NCBI GenBank assembly: GCA_041859945.1
Contig: JBFLGC010000059.1
Coordinates: 1-16,184 of the forward strand
Origin: Tetragenococcus sp041859945
GTDB taxonomy: Bacteria; Bacillota; Bacilli; Lactobacillales; Enterococcaceae
DNA length: 16,184 bases
Direction of reading: 5' to 3'
A program made the position numbers and the translations under genes. The notes under the pieces were generated by a model. The model was not told the origin of the DNA and did no database searches. It saw nothing but the letters and a program-made list of their open reading frames with translations. Positions 1 to 6,261 of this stretch are shown one piece after another; positions within the stretch are counted from its first letter, which is position 1, and each line of letters opens with the position of its first letter.

Positions 1-18
1 GTTTTGAGGAGAGTGAGT

Positions 19-240
19 ATGAAATACTATCATATTGTCTGGCTATCTTCGGGGCTTTTAGCCATCCAGTTCATTCTGGAAAAAATAATGCAACAAGAGA
101 TACTGCTTGCGATCCGTAAGCTTTTCTTTTTGTCTCAAACAATACTTTTGGTAACTTACGTGGCAATGTTTTTGATCTATCGAATCGAACGAAGAAAAAA
201 AATACAACACAGGAAAAAGCAACCAAACAGGCGAATTTAG
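19..240 (+). CDS. Small two-helix membrane protein, unknown function
   Basis: The encoded protein has 73 residues. I place the start at the ATG at 19, not at the in-frame TTG at 4, because GAGGAG at 6-11 lies seven bases before the ATG. There are two hydrophobic segments, about residues 5-22 and 35-55, followed by a very basic tail rich in Arg and Lys (RIERRKKIQHRKK). By the positive-inside rule the tail should be cytoplasmic. I do not recognise the family. The stop is followed by 370 bases without a gene, and the window begins too close to show a promoter, so its operon context is unknown. The good ribosome site and plausible topology make it likely to be real. Confidence 0.6.
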   Translation: MKYYHIVWLSSGLLAIQFILEKIMQQEILLAIRKLFFLSQTILLVTYVAMFLIYRIERRKKIQHRKKQPNRRI

Positions 241-505
241 CAAAATCAACTATGAATAACGACGAGATTGCATTTTTTATCAAAATAAGCGGTAGGAAAA
301 GAGGCATAACTTCTTTTTTTACCACTTATTTTAAAAATTTTTATTTGTCGGGAATCCTTTCTTTTCTGTCGTCATAAAAACAGCGAAAATAAGTGGTTGC
401 CTATTCTTTGAAGGGGAATTGGCGCTGGAATCGCAAAGTAAGGACATATGAGGCGATGAATTGAAGCAATCTGTAAAGTAAGAGAATACAATTTTTCAGA
501 TCTCA
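241..505. other. Gene-free stretch with three copies of a 12-mer in alternating orientation
   Basis: No convincing gene lies here; a 41-codon ATG frame starting near 252 lacks a ribosome site. The 12-mer AAAATAAG(C/T)GGT occurs at 282-293, inverted at 321-332, and direct again at 386-397. The first two copies form the ends of a long imperfect hairpin (about 282-302 pairing with 312-332, loop near 303-311). The second and third copies are a perfect 12-bp inverted repeat with a 53-base spacer, so two folds compete for the middle copy. It could be a terminator region for the upstream gene, a small RNA or a relic of a repeat. Confidence 0.5.
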
Positions 506-534
506 TTGACTTAGATGCCCGTTGCTATTACAAT
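506..534 (+). promoter_or_regulatory. Promoter of queT
   Basis: TTGACT at 506-511 and TACAAT at 529-534 are separated by 17 bases. This gives a sigma-A-type promoter with a start near 541, just before the preQ1 riboswitch. Confidence 0.75.
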
Positions 535-560
535 AGAAAATGTTGCGAGTTTTTCGTGAC

Positions 561-597
561 CGGGGTTCGTTGACCATCCCTCGAAATCAAAACTAGG
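561..597 (+). promoter_or_regulatory. preQ1-I riboswitch upstream of queT
   Basis: Stem P1 is formed by CGGGG at 561-565 and CCTCG at 579-583, with one G-U pair. The loop TTCGTTGACCA follows the 5' arm. After P1 comes an A-rich tail ending in AAAACTAGG at 589-597. This order (short GC stem, TTC-containing loop, A-rich tail with AAAACNAGG) is that of class I preQ1 aptamers. CC at 574-575 can pair with GG at 596-597 to close the pseudoknot. The ribosome site GAAGGAAG at 601-608 follows directly, so ligand binding probably hides it and blocks translation of queT. The identity of the downstream gene supports the call. Confidence 0.85.
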
Positions 598-612
598 AAA
601 GAAGGAAGTTGG

Positions 613-1110
613 ATGGAAAAAGTAGGTAGTGGCAAGTTAAGAGTCTTGACGGCCAATGCGATCGTGATGGGGCTATATGTGGTTTTATGCTTTATTTTAC
701 CTTTTCAGTCTGGCGCGATCCAATTTCGTCTGTCGGAAAGCTTGAATCATTTGGTCGTGTTCAATAAAAAATTGAGATGGGGCGTCTTAGGTGGCGTTTT
801 GATCTATAATCTCTTTTTTGGATTTGGTCCCTTGGATGTCATTTTTGGCGGTCTGCAAACTTTTTTAGCACTTAGCTTAACGGCTTTATTAGAAAAAAAG
901 GTCCCCAGTGTAAAAATGCGACTAGGTTTAAATGTTGTCTTTTTTACTGTTAGCATGTTTTTGATTGCTTTGATGCTGTATTTAACGGGCGATTTACCTT
1001 TCTGGCCGACGTACGCAACAACGGCTTTGAGTGAAGCTATTATTATGACGATTTCGGCACCAGTGATGTATATCGTTGATCGTTCGGTACATTTTGAAAA
1101 AATCGATTAA
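613..1110 (+). CDS. queT: QueT-family queuosine precursor transporter (ECF S component)
   Basis: This 165-residue, very hydrophobic protein has about five or six membrane segments. It matches the QueT family (COG4708), the substrate-binding S component that takes up a queuosine precursor with a shared energy-coupling ECF module. Recognisable stretches are the N-terminal helix with ANAIVMGLYVVL, the FRLSESLNHL motif around residues 38-47, and the GPLDVIFGGLQTFLAL helix near residues 72-87. The ATG at 613 follows GAAGGAAG. The gene has its own promoter and a preQ1-I riboswitch in the leader, so uptake should fall when preQ1 is plentiful. It is monocistronic and ends at a terminator shared with the convergent cbpA-like gene. 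Confidence 0.9.
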   Translation: MEKVGSGKLRVLTANAIVMGLYVVLCFILPFQSGAIQFRLSESLNHLVVFNKKLRWGVLGGVLIYNLFFGFGPLDVIFGGLQTFLALSLTALLEKKVPSVKMRLGLNVVFFTVSMFLIALMLYLTGDLPFWPTYATTALSEAIIMTISAPVMYIVDRSVHFEKID

Positions 1111-1114
1111 GCAA

Positions 1115-1143
1115 AAGCGAGGCTAAAATAGCCTCGCTTCTTT
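1115..1143. terminator. Bidirectional terminator between queT and the cbpA-like gene
   Basis: A 10-bp stem, AAGCGAGGCT at 1115-1124 with AGCCTCGCTT at 1130-1139, has a five-base loop. It is followed by CTTT on the plus strand and by TTTTGC when read on the minus strand. It overlaps the end of the cbpA-like stop region. Confidence 0.85.
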
Positions 1144-1783
1144 AATTTTCTTCATTCAAATTTTCGATCTCAACGACTTTGAAGTCTTTTATTTCCAAAT
1201 GGCGAATGATCGTTTGTAAGGTCTTTTCGCTAGTGCCAGCTGGTAAGGTGATCAAAGTACGGCGGATAAATTCATCCTTTTCAATGTCTAGGGTGATACA
1301 AGCGGCGATATCGCTATATTTAGAGATGATTTTACTGATTGCAGCAAGATCTCCCCTGCGACCAGTCGACGCGATCGTCAAAACATAACTACCTTGTTCG
1401 ATATTCCAAGACTGGGCCAACATATTTAGTAGAGAACTATGGGTCAAAATGCCATAAAAATAATTGTTTTCATCCAGAACAGCGATATAAGGTAATTCTT
1501 TGATGGTAAAAAATATTTCAAAAAAAGATGAGTTGACATGGATAAATTTAGTGGCATTTTTCAACAAATAGGTGACCGGTAGTTGCATGTCACCGCCATT
1601 GGATTTATGGCGATAAATGTGCATTTTATAGATGTTGCCTCGGAAGATCTTGCCGGTTTCATCTAAGATTGGTACACAACGGAATCCTGAATCTTCCAGT
1701 ATTTTTAAAGCTTCTTCCAATGTGTTGCTTTCCGTAACCGTCGTTAAATGCTCTTTTTTGTAAACCAAACTTTTCAGTAACAT
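1142..1783 (-). CDS. cbpA: CBS-pair plus ACT domain protein, CbpA-type c-di-AMP-binding protein
   Basis: A 213-residue soluble protein. CBS repeat 1 covers about residues 1-60 (TLEEALKILEDSGFRCVPILD). CBS repeat 2 covers about 70-125 (ELPYIAVLDENNYFYGILTHSSLL). An ACT-like domain follows at about 132-205, beginning GSYVLTIAS. This CBS-CBS-ACT order and length match the family named CbpA, found in Listeria as a cyclic-di-AMP-binding protein. A link to c-di-AMP signalling and osmolyte or potassium control is family knowledge and is not visible here. AAGGAGGAG lies just before the ATG. The gene is transcribed divergently from rpmG-secE and convergently with queT. The alternative is a generic CBS/AcuB-like protein. 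Confidence 0.75.
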   Translation of the reverse strand: MLLKSLVYKKEHLTTVTESNTLEEALKILEDSGFRCVPILDETGKIFRGNIYKMHIYRHKSNGGDMQLPVTYLLKNATKFIHVNSSFFEIFFTIKELPYIAVLDENNYFYGILTHSSLLNMLAQSWNIEQGSYVLTIASTGRRGDLAAISKIISKYSDIAACITLDIEKDEFIRRTLITLPAGTSEKTLQTIIRHLEIKDFKVVEIENLNEEN

Positions 1784-1821
1784 ACTTACTCCTCCTTGTA
1801 ATAACCCCTTTTTACTTCTTC

Positions 1822-1830
1822 AGTTTACCA
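1822..1830 (-). promoter_or_regulatory. Possible extended -10 promoter of the cbpA-like gene
   Basis: On the minus strand TGG precedes TAAACT (complement of 1822-1827), an extended -10 motif. No good -35 box is visible 17 bases upstream, so this is tentative. Confidence 0.35.
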
Positions 1831-1856
1831 TAAAAGAGGGTAAAATTGGGAGTGAA

Positions 1857-1885
1857 TTGACATTTTGATGAAATAGTGGTACCTT
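1857..1885 (+). promoter_or_regulatory. Probable promoter of rpmG-secE
   Basis: A perfect TTGACA lies at 1857-1862. At 17-base spacing there is TACCTT (1880-1885) preceded by TGG, a weak but extended -10. The alternative TATAAG at 1895-1900 is too far from this -35. Confidence 0.5.
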
Positions 1886-1924
1886 TTTATTCAGTATAAG
1901 TTTAACAAAAAGTAGGTGGCTAGT

Positions 1925-2077
1925 ATGGCTGTCAAAAAAGTGGCGTTAGCTTGTTCAGAATGCGGTTCGCGAAATTATACGAAATCTGTCAGCGAAGGAC
2001 ATAAAAGTGAACGTTTAGAAATAAAAAAATTCTGTAAACATTGTCAAAAACATACGTTACATCGAGAAACGAAATAA
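1925..2077 (+). CDS. rpmG: Large ribosomal subunit protein bL33
   Basis: The protein is 50 residues long, the normal length for bL33. It begins MAVKKVALACSECGSRNY. Cysteines at 10, 13, 37 and 40 form two CxxC pairs, so this is the zinc-binding form of L33. The rpmG-secE pair is the classical arrangement at this locus in Firmicutes. AGTAGGTGG upstream serves as ribosome site. The rpmG stop at 2075-2077 overlaps the ribosome site of secE, which suggests translational coupling. Genomes of this group often carry further rpmG copies, so this is one paralogue. Confidence 0.95.
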   Translation: MAVKKVALACSECGSRNYTKSVSEGHKSERLEIKKFCKHCQKHTLHRETK

Positions 2078-2088
2078 GGAGGAAAGTC

Positions 2089-2259
2089 ATGAAATTTATA
2101 CGTAGTGTCATTGATGAAATGAAAAAAGTGACTTGGCCAACAGGCAAACAATTACGTAAAGACACGATCGTTGTCATTGAAACATCACTGATTTTTGCAG
2201 TCTTGTTTTTCTTGATGGATAGTGGGATCCAAGCAGTCTTGCGTTTGATTTTAAACTAG
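2089..2259 (+). CDS. secE: Preprotein translocase subunit SecE
   Basis: A 56-residue single-helix SecE of the short Gram-positive type. The start is the ATG at 2089 behind AAGGAGG at 2076-2082. The amphipathic N-terminal helix carries the conserved EMKKVTWPTGKQL signature at about residues 10-22. A membrane helix follows at about 29-50 (VVIETSLIFAVLFFLMD). SecE clamps SecY in the SecYEG channel. It lies 11 bases after rpmG. A terminator follows immediately, so rpmG-secE forms its own unit, separated from nusG by the broken glycosyltransferase gene. Confidence 0.95.
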   Translation: MKFIRSVIDEMKKVTWPTGKQLRKDTIVVIETSLIFAVLFFLMDSGIQAVLRLILN

Positions 2260-2265
2260 TGAAAG

Positions 2266-2305
2266 AAAGCTCTTCTGTCTGTTTTTGCAGATGGGAGAGT
2301 TTTTT
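2266..2305 (+). terminator. Terminator of rpmG-secE
   Basis: CTCTTCTGTCT at 2270-2280 pairs over 11 positions (some G-U) with AGATGGGAGAG at 2289-2299. The loop is GTTTTTGC and a run of six T follows at 2300-2305. It ends just before the start of the glycosyltransferase frame, and its 3' arm also contains that gene's possible ribosome site (GGGAGAG). Confidence 0.8.
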
Positions 2306-2315
2306 GGTGAAAGAC

Positions 2316-3728
2316 ATGGAAAAATTTTCAAAAAGCTTTGTAAAATATGTTGCGCTGATTTTGTTTCTAGCGATAATGTTAGGTAACCTATTCTATTATA
2401 ACCCAGCGTATTTTCCTATTTCTTTGCATATGGGAACGCGGCTCCTTTTAGCAGGTGCTTTTAGTCTGGCCAGCTTTCTTGGTCTAAAAATCTTACAGAA
2501 GTTTTGGTCACTAAGCAATAACAAATCTTATATGCTTTATATAGTAGGTCTAGCTTTTCTTTTAAGATTAGTATGGATTTTCTTGTTACCAACGCCTCCG
2601 ACGCAAGATTATTTACAACTTTTAGAAGCTTCAAAAGCCTTTGCTCAAGGTGATCTGTCCTATACGGTGACCAATCGCTATATTGATTTTTATCCTTACA
2701 TGAATGGTTTTGTGATCTACCAAGGACTGTTACTTAAGTTTTTTGATAGTATTTGGCTACTGAAGTTTGTCAACTGTCTTTTCAGCGCAGGAACTGTTTA
2801 CTTAGTGATGGCGATAGGAGAACGACTATTCAACAAAAAAATTGCCAGTAACATAGGGTCCTTGATGGCACTGTATGTTCCTAATATTGTTTTGACTTCT
2901 GTCTTGACGAATGATATTTTGGCGACTTACTTATTTTTCTATGCTTTTTATAGGCTTACTTGTTATCCGCTCAACTTAAAAAATAGTCTATTGATTGGTA
3001 GTTTTATTTGTTTGGGTAACTTTATTCGGCCGATGGCAAGTGTCATTTTACTAGCCCTGTTTTTATATGGCAGTTGTATTCTTTTGCTTGATTTAAAATT
3101 TAAAAGACATCATTTGCTTCCTTTTGTGATGATTTTTATCAGTTTCTATGTCTTATCAATAAGTATCGATCAGGCGTTGTTAAAAACGAACTTATCTGCA
3201 CAAAGTACGCAGACAACCAACCTTTATTGGAAATTGGCCCTCGGTTTGAATCCCACAAGTGGGGGCAAATGGAATCAAGCTGATTACCAGTTTGTAGAAA
3301 AAGGGCAAACACCAGCCCAGCGTGACGAGCTCGCTAAAAAATTAGTCGCGTAACGGACCCAAAAATTTCGTCCCTTAGTGAGACTGATGAAAGACAAATT
3401 TCTAATGATGTGGAGTGATTTCGATACTTCTATTTCTTGGGGAACCAAAAAGACGAGACTGCCGGCATGGTCGATCGTTATTATGTCAGGTCTTCAAAAA
3501 TGTATATATATGATCATTTGTTTTGGTGCTTTTCGTGCCTTAAAAATGAAAAAAATGCCTCAAGCTGTGTCCTTTTTTTTGATTCTTATGATCGGCTATG
3601 TCCTGGCCCATCAACTGATTGAGATCCAGACGCGGTACCGCTACTTCATTATGCCGATTTTTATGTTATTAGCAGGTTCTGGATTGGAACAAGTTGATTG
3701 CCACAAGAAAAAGAAAAATGTGAGTTGA
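2316..3728 (+). pseudogene. Membrane glycosyltransferase (GT-C, family 39-like), broken by one nonsense codon
   Basis: One continuous reading frame of 470 codons is interrupted only by TAA at 3351-3353 (codon 346). The frame before and after the stop is the same: LAKKLVA, stop, then RTQKFRPLVRLMKDKF. The protein has many hydrophobic helices. It carries LLRLVWIFLL and PTPPTQDY near residues 80-98, the acidic loop typical of GT-C enzymes that use lipid-linked sugars. The part after the stop adds the last helices. Full length would fit a family 39-like glycosyltransferase; the sugar and acceptor cannot be told. The start could be ATG 2316 or GTG 2307. If the stop is real, two fragments of 345 and about 116 residues could be made and function is probably lost. 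It separates secE from nusG, an unusual position. Confidence 0.75.
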
Positions 3729-3815
3729 ATGGTGAAAAATAGCTTTGAAGATGGTAAGAAGGCGCGATAAATTTGGTGAAACTAGCAGATAGAACTAGCA
3801 TTACCACTAGAAAAG

Positions 3816-3824
3816 TGCTATAGT
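3816..3824 (+). promoter_or_regulatory. Extended -10 promoter candidate for nusG
   Basis: TGC directly precedes TATAGT at 3819-3824, giving a TGnTATAGT extended -10. The -35 region (about 3796-3801) is poor. The predicted start near 3831 falls right at the base of the following hairpin. Confidence 0.5.
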
Positions 3825-3833
3825 TGAGAAAAG

Positions 3834-3863
3834 AAAAGAACTTCGGGAGACTGAGGTTTTTTT
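3834..3863 (+). terminator. U-tailed hairpin just upstream of nusG (terminator or attenuator)
   Basis: AACTTC at 3839-3844 pairs with GAGGTT at 3853-3858 around the loop GGGAGACT. Seven T follow from 3857, and the A-rich 5' flank extends the stem. It could end transcription from the broken gene upstream. It would also lie at the very 5' end of a nusG transcript begun at the extended -10. Confidence 0.7.
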
Positions 3864-3892
3864 ATTTTACGAAAAGATAGGGAGAGCCTAAC

Positions 3893-4438
3893 ATGGAAAC
3901 ATTTGAAAAAAATTGGTATGTCTTACACACCTATTCAGGTTATGAAAATCGTGTCAAAATAAACATCGAATCACGCGCTCAAAGTATGCGGATGGATGAT
4001 TATATTTTTCGGGTAGTCGTTCCAGAAGAAAAAGAAATCGAAGTCAAAAATGGCAAAGAAAAAGAAATCGTGCATAAAACATTTCCTGGCTATGTGTTGA
4101 TCGAAATGGTCATGACCGATGAGTCTTGGTATGTTGTCAGAAATACACCAGGCGTGACTGGCTTTGTCGGTTCCCACGGTGCCGGGAGCAAACCAGCCCC
4201 TTTGTTGCCAGAAGAAATCAATGGAATCTTGCGTTCTTTGGGCATGAGTACGCGCTCAGTAGAACTTAAAGTCGCAGTCGGTGACTTAGTAAAAATTATT
4301 GAAGGAGCTTTTGCAGGACTTGAAGGTCAAGTGACTGAAGTCGATGAAGAAAAGCAAAAATTGAAGGTTAATATCGACATGTTTGGTCGTGAAACCAGTA
4401 CTGAACTTGACTTTGAACAAGTAGATAAGGCTGATTAA
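3893..4438 (+). CDS. nusG: Transcription termination/antitermination factor NusG
   Basis: The product has 181 residues, the usual length. The NGN domain covers about residues 5-110, starting NWYVLHTYSGYENRVK, with FPGYVLIEM at 64-72 and VRNTPGVTGFVG at 82-93. The KOW domain is at about 127-175 (VAVGDLVKIIEGAFAGLEGQV). NusG binds RNA polymerase and modulates pausing, termination and coupling to ribosomes. AGGGAG at 3879-3884 is the ribosome site. The gene stands alone here: it has its own promoter candidate and is closed by a terminator, instead of running from secE into rplK. Confidence 0.97.
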   Translation: METFEKNWYVLHTYSGYENRVKINIESRAQSMRMDDYIFRVVVPEEKEIEVKNGKEKEIVHKTFPGYVLIEMVMTDESWYVVRNTPGVTGFVGSHGAGSKPAPLLPEEINGILRSLGMSTRSVELKVAVGDLVKIIEGAFAGLEGQVTEVDEEKQKLKVNIDMFGRETSTELDFEQVDKAD

Positions 4439-4449
4439 GGCGAGGTGAG

Positions 4450-4478
4450 AAGAGGCTAGTAGTCGGCTAGTCTTTTTT
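4450..4478 (+). terminator. Terminator of nusG
   Basis: GGCTAG at 4454-4459 pairs with CTAGTC at 4467-4472 (one G-U). The stem is extended by AAGA/TCTT-type flanks, and six T follow at 4473-4478. The serine dehydratase genes start only 25 bases later with no clear promoter, so they may depend partly on read-through. Confidence 0.8.
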
Positions 4479-4502
4479 GCTGTTTAAAAGGGTGGGATAA
4501 AG

Positions 4503-5168
4503 ATGGAACATTTAAAGTATCGCAGTGTTTTTGACATCATTGGTCCAGTTATGATCGGTCCCAGTAGTTCTCATACGGCGGGGGCTGCCCGGATCGGAAA
4601 AGTGGTACGCAAGATCTTTGGGAAACTTCCCGATTCTGTTGAAATCGATCTGTATGAATCTTTTGCTAAAACTTATCGGGGGCATGGAACAGATATTGCT
4701 TTAATCGGCGGACTTTTGGGTATGGAGCCAGATGATCCAGATTTGCCTAATTCATTAAAAATCGCTTATGAAAAAGGCATGGAGGTATTGTTTATTCCTA
4801 AAAAAGAGGAAGCAGAACATCCCAATTTAGTTCGTATGAAGTTAGTGAAAGGCGATGATCATTTATCGGTCACTGGGATCTCGATCGGTGGCGGCAATAT
4901 TCAGATTTCAGAATTGAATGGGTTTAAAATTTCTTTAGAGTTAGGTGTACCGACTTTTGTCATCGTTCAACAAGATGTCCCGGGTGTTGTTGCCAAGGTT
5001 TCCGAAATTTTGTATCAACGGAATGTGAATATTGGAACGATGACGGTCACCCGTGAATCAAAAGGAGAAAAAGCCATCATGATCATTGAGGTCGATGAAC
5101 GCGACGAGGCTGCTTTAGCCAAGATCCGTAAGTTAGATCCAGTACTCAATGCGACGTATTTTGGATGA
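4503..5168 (+). CDS. sdaAB: L-serine dehydratase, iron-sulfur type, beta subunit
   Basis: A 221-residue subunit of the [4Fe-4S] L-serine ammonia-lyase, which turns serine into pyruvate and ammonia in the cytoplasm. The substrate-binding signature GPSSSHTAGA lies at residues 19-28, with the YRGHGTD motif at 58-64. The C-terminal ACT domain is at about 148-218 (PTFVIVQQDVPGVVAKVSEIL), a likely serine-sensing module. In Gram-positive bacteria the enzyme is split into beta and alpha chains, and both are present here in that order, 12 bases apart. GGGTGGGA before the ATG at 4503 is the ribosome site. The position between nusG and rplK is unusual. Confidence 0.95.
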   Translation: MEHLKYRSVFDIIGPVMIGPSSSHTAGAARIGKVVRKIFGKLPDSVEIDLYESFAKTYRGHGTDIALIGGLLGMEPDDPDLPNSLKIAYEKGMEVLFIPKKEEAEHPNLVRMKLVKGDDHLSVTGISIGGGNIQISELNGFKISLELGVPTFVIVQQDVPGVVAKVSEILYQRNVNIGTMTVTRESKGEKAIMIIEVDERDEAALAKIRKLDPVLNATYFG

Positions 5169-5180
5169 GGGGGATAAAAA

Positions 5181-6056
5181 ATGTTTTATACGATCGAGGA
5201 TCTAGTCGCACAAAGTAAAGATTATGCTTCTGTAGCTGAACTAATGATCACTACAGAGACTGAAAATTCAGGTCGGGTTCCTGAAGAGATCCGTGGTATA
5301 ATGGAAAGAAACTTGCAAGTCATGGAGCAGTCTGTGACAGAAGGGGTCAAGGGCGTTGAATCGGTCACTGGTTTGACGGGACAGGATGCGACTCGTCTCA
5401 ATCATTATATTGAACAAGGGAATTTTTTAAGTGGCTCTATGATTTTAACGGCGGTTCGTAATGCCATCGCGGTCAACGAGGTCAATGCTAGCATGGGACT
5501 GGTTTGCGCGACACCAACTGCTGGGAGTGCTGGTGTTGTGCCAGGGGTATTGATGGCTTGTCGAAAGCCTCTGAATTTGAGTCGGTCTGAGCAGCTAGAT
5601 TTTTTATTTACAGCTGGTGCTTTTGGCCTTGTGATCGCTAATAATGCCTCGATCTCAGGAGCTGCTGGCGGTTGTCAAGCAGAAATCGGCTCGGCTAGTG
5701 CCATGGCCTCAGCCGCTTTGGTGGCAGCTAAGGGAGGGACTGCGGAACAGTCAGCGCAGGCCGTCGCCATCACTTTAAAAAATATGATGGGATTGATCTG
5801 TGATCCTGTGGCGGGATTAGTCGAAGTCCCTTGTGTGAAACGGAATGCTTTAGGTTCCTCACAGGCCTTCATCTCAGCGGATATGGCCTTATCAGGTATC
5901 AAGAGCGTGATCCCACCAGATGAGGTCGTTTGTGCCATGTATAAAGTGGGCCAACAGATGCCTGCTATGTTTCGTGAGACAGCAGAAGGCGGCCTAGCAA
6001 TGACTCCTACTGCCCAACGTTTGACAAAAGAATTAGAAGAAAAACGCAATCACTAA
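5181..6056 (+). CDS. sdaAA: L-serine dehydratase, iron-sulfur type, alpha subunit
   Basis: A 291-residue catalytic subunit, the usual length. Cysteines at 165 (GGCQAEIG), 207 (ICDPVAG) and 218 (VPCVKRN) are in the conserved contexts of the iron-sulfur ligands. The CATPTAGSAGVVPG motif at 109-122 and the NNASISGA segment at 154-161 are also conserved. It is cotranscribed and translationally close to sdaAB, with GAGGGGGA as ribosome site overlapping the sdaAB end. Its TAA stop at 6054-6056 overlaps the left terminal repeat of the 203-bp palindromic element, so that element supplies its terminator. Confidence 0.95.
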   Translation: MFYTIEDLVAQSKDYASVAELMITTETENSGRVPEEIRGIMERNLQVMEQSVTEGVKGVESVTGLTGQDATRLNHYIEQGNFLSGSMILTAVRNAIAVNEVNASMGLVCATPTAGSAGVVPGVLMACRKPLNLSRSEQLDFLFTAGAFGLVIANNASISGAAGGCQAEIGSASAMASAALVAAKGGTAEQSAQAVAITLKNMMGLICDPVAGLVEVPCVKRNALGSSQAFISADMALSGIKSVIPPDEVVCAMYKVGQQMPAMFRETAEGGLAMTPTAQRLTKELEEKRNH

Positions 6057-6257
6057 AAAGGGGCTGTGACATAAATAATAAGATGACTTGAATTTCCGAA
6101 CTTTAGGAAATTCAAGTCATCTTTTTTGTTTTGGAAAAGTTTTTCTATTAGTATTTGTAATCAAATAATGAAACTTCGTAACAAACATTTTAATAAAATT
6201 ATATTTTTTAATTCGTTTATTGGAGTAATAAAACGACTTATGTCACATCCCCTTTTT
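6055..6257. mobile_element. 203-bp intergenic element with 20-bp terminal inverted repeats
   Basis: The ends 6055-6074 and 6238-6257 are inverted copies, 20 bases long with one mismatch; the core is GGGG(C/A)TGTGACATAA. Inside are an 18-bp perfect hairpin near the left end (6080-6123), an AT-rich middle, and a smaller hairpin near 6213-6236. There is no gene inside and I see no target duplication. It fills nearly the whole gap between sdaAA and the convergent hydrolase gene. It resembles small palindromic intergenic repeats known from enterococci; membership of a named family cannot be checked here. Confidence 0.7.
6080..6127. terminator. Strong terminator after sdaAA, inside the palindromic element
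   Basis: A perfect 18-bp stem pairs AAGATGACTTGAATTTCC (6080-6097) with its complement (6106-6123) around an eight-base loop. Six T follow at 6122-6127. Read on the minus strand it is followed by TTATTATTT, so it may also stop transcripts of the hydrolase gene. Confidence 0.9.
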
Positions 6258-6261
6258 AAAT

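Noticed and set aside
252..377. 41-codon plus-strand frame after the first gene
   Set aside because: No ribosome site, and its sequence is largely the hairpin region.
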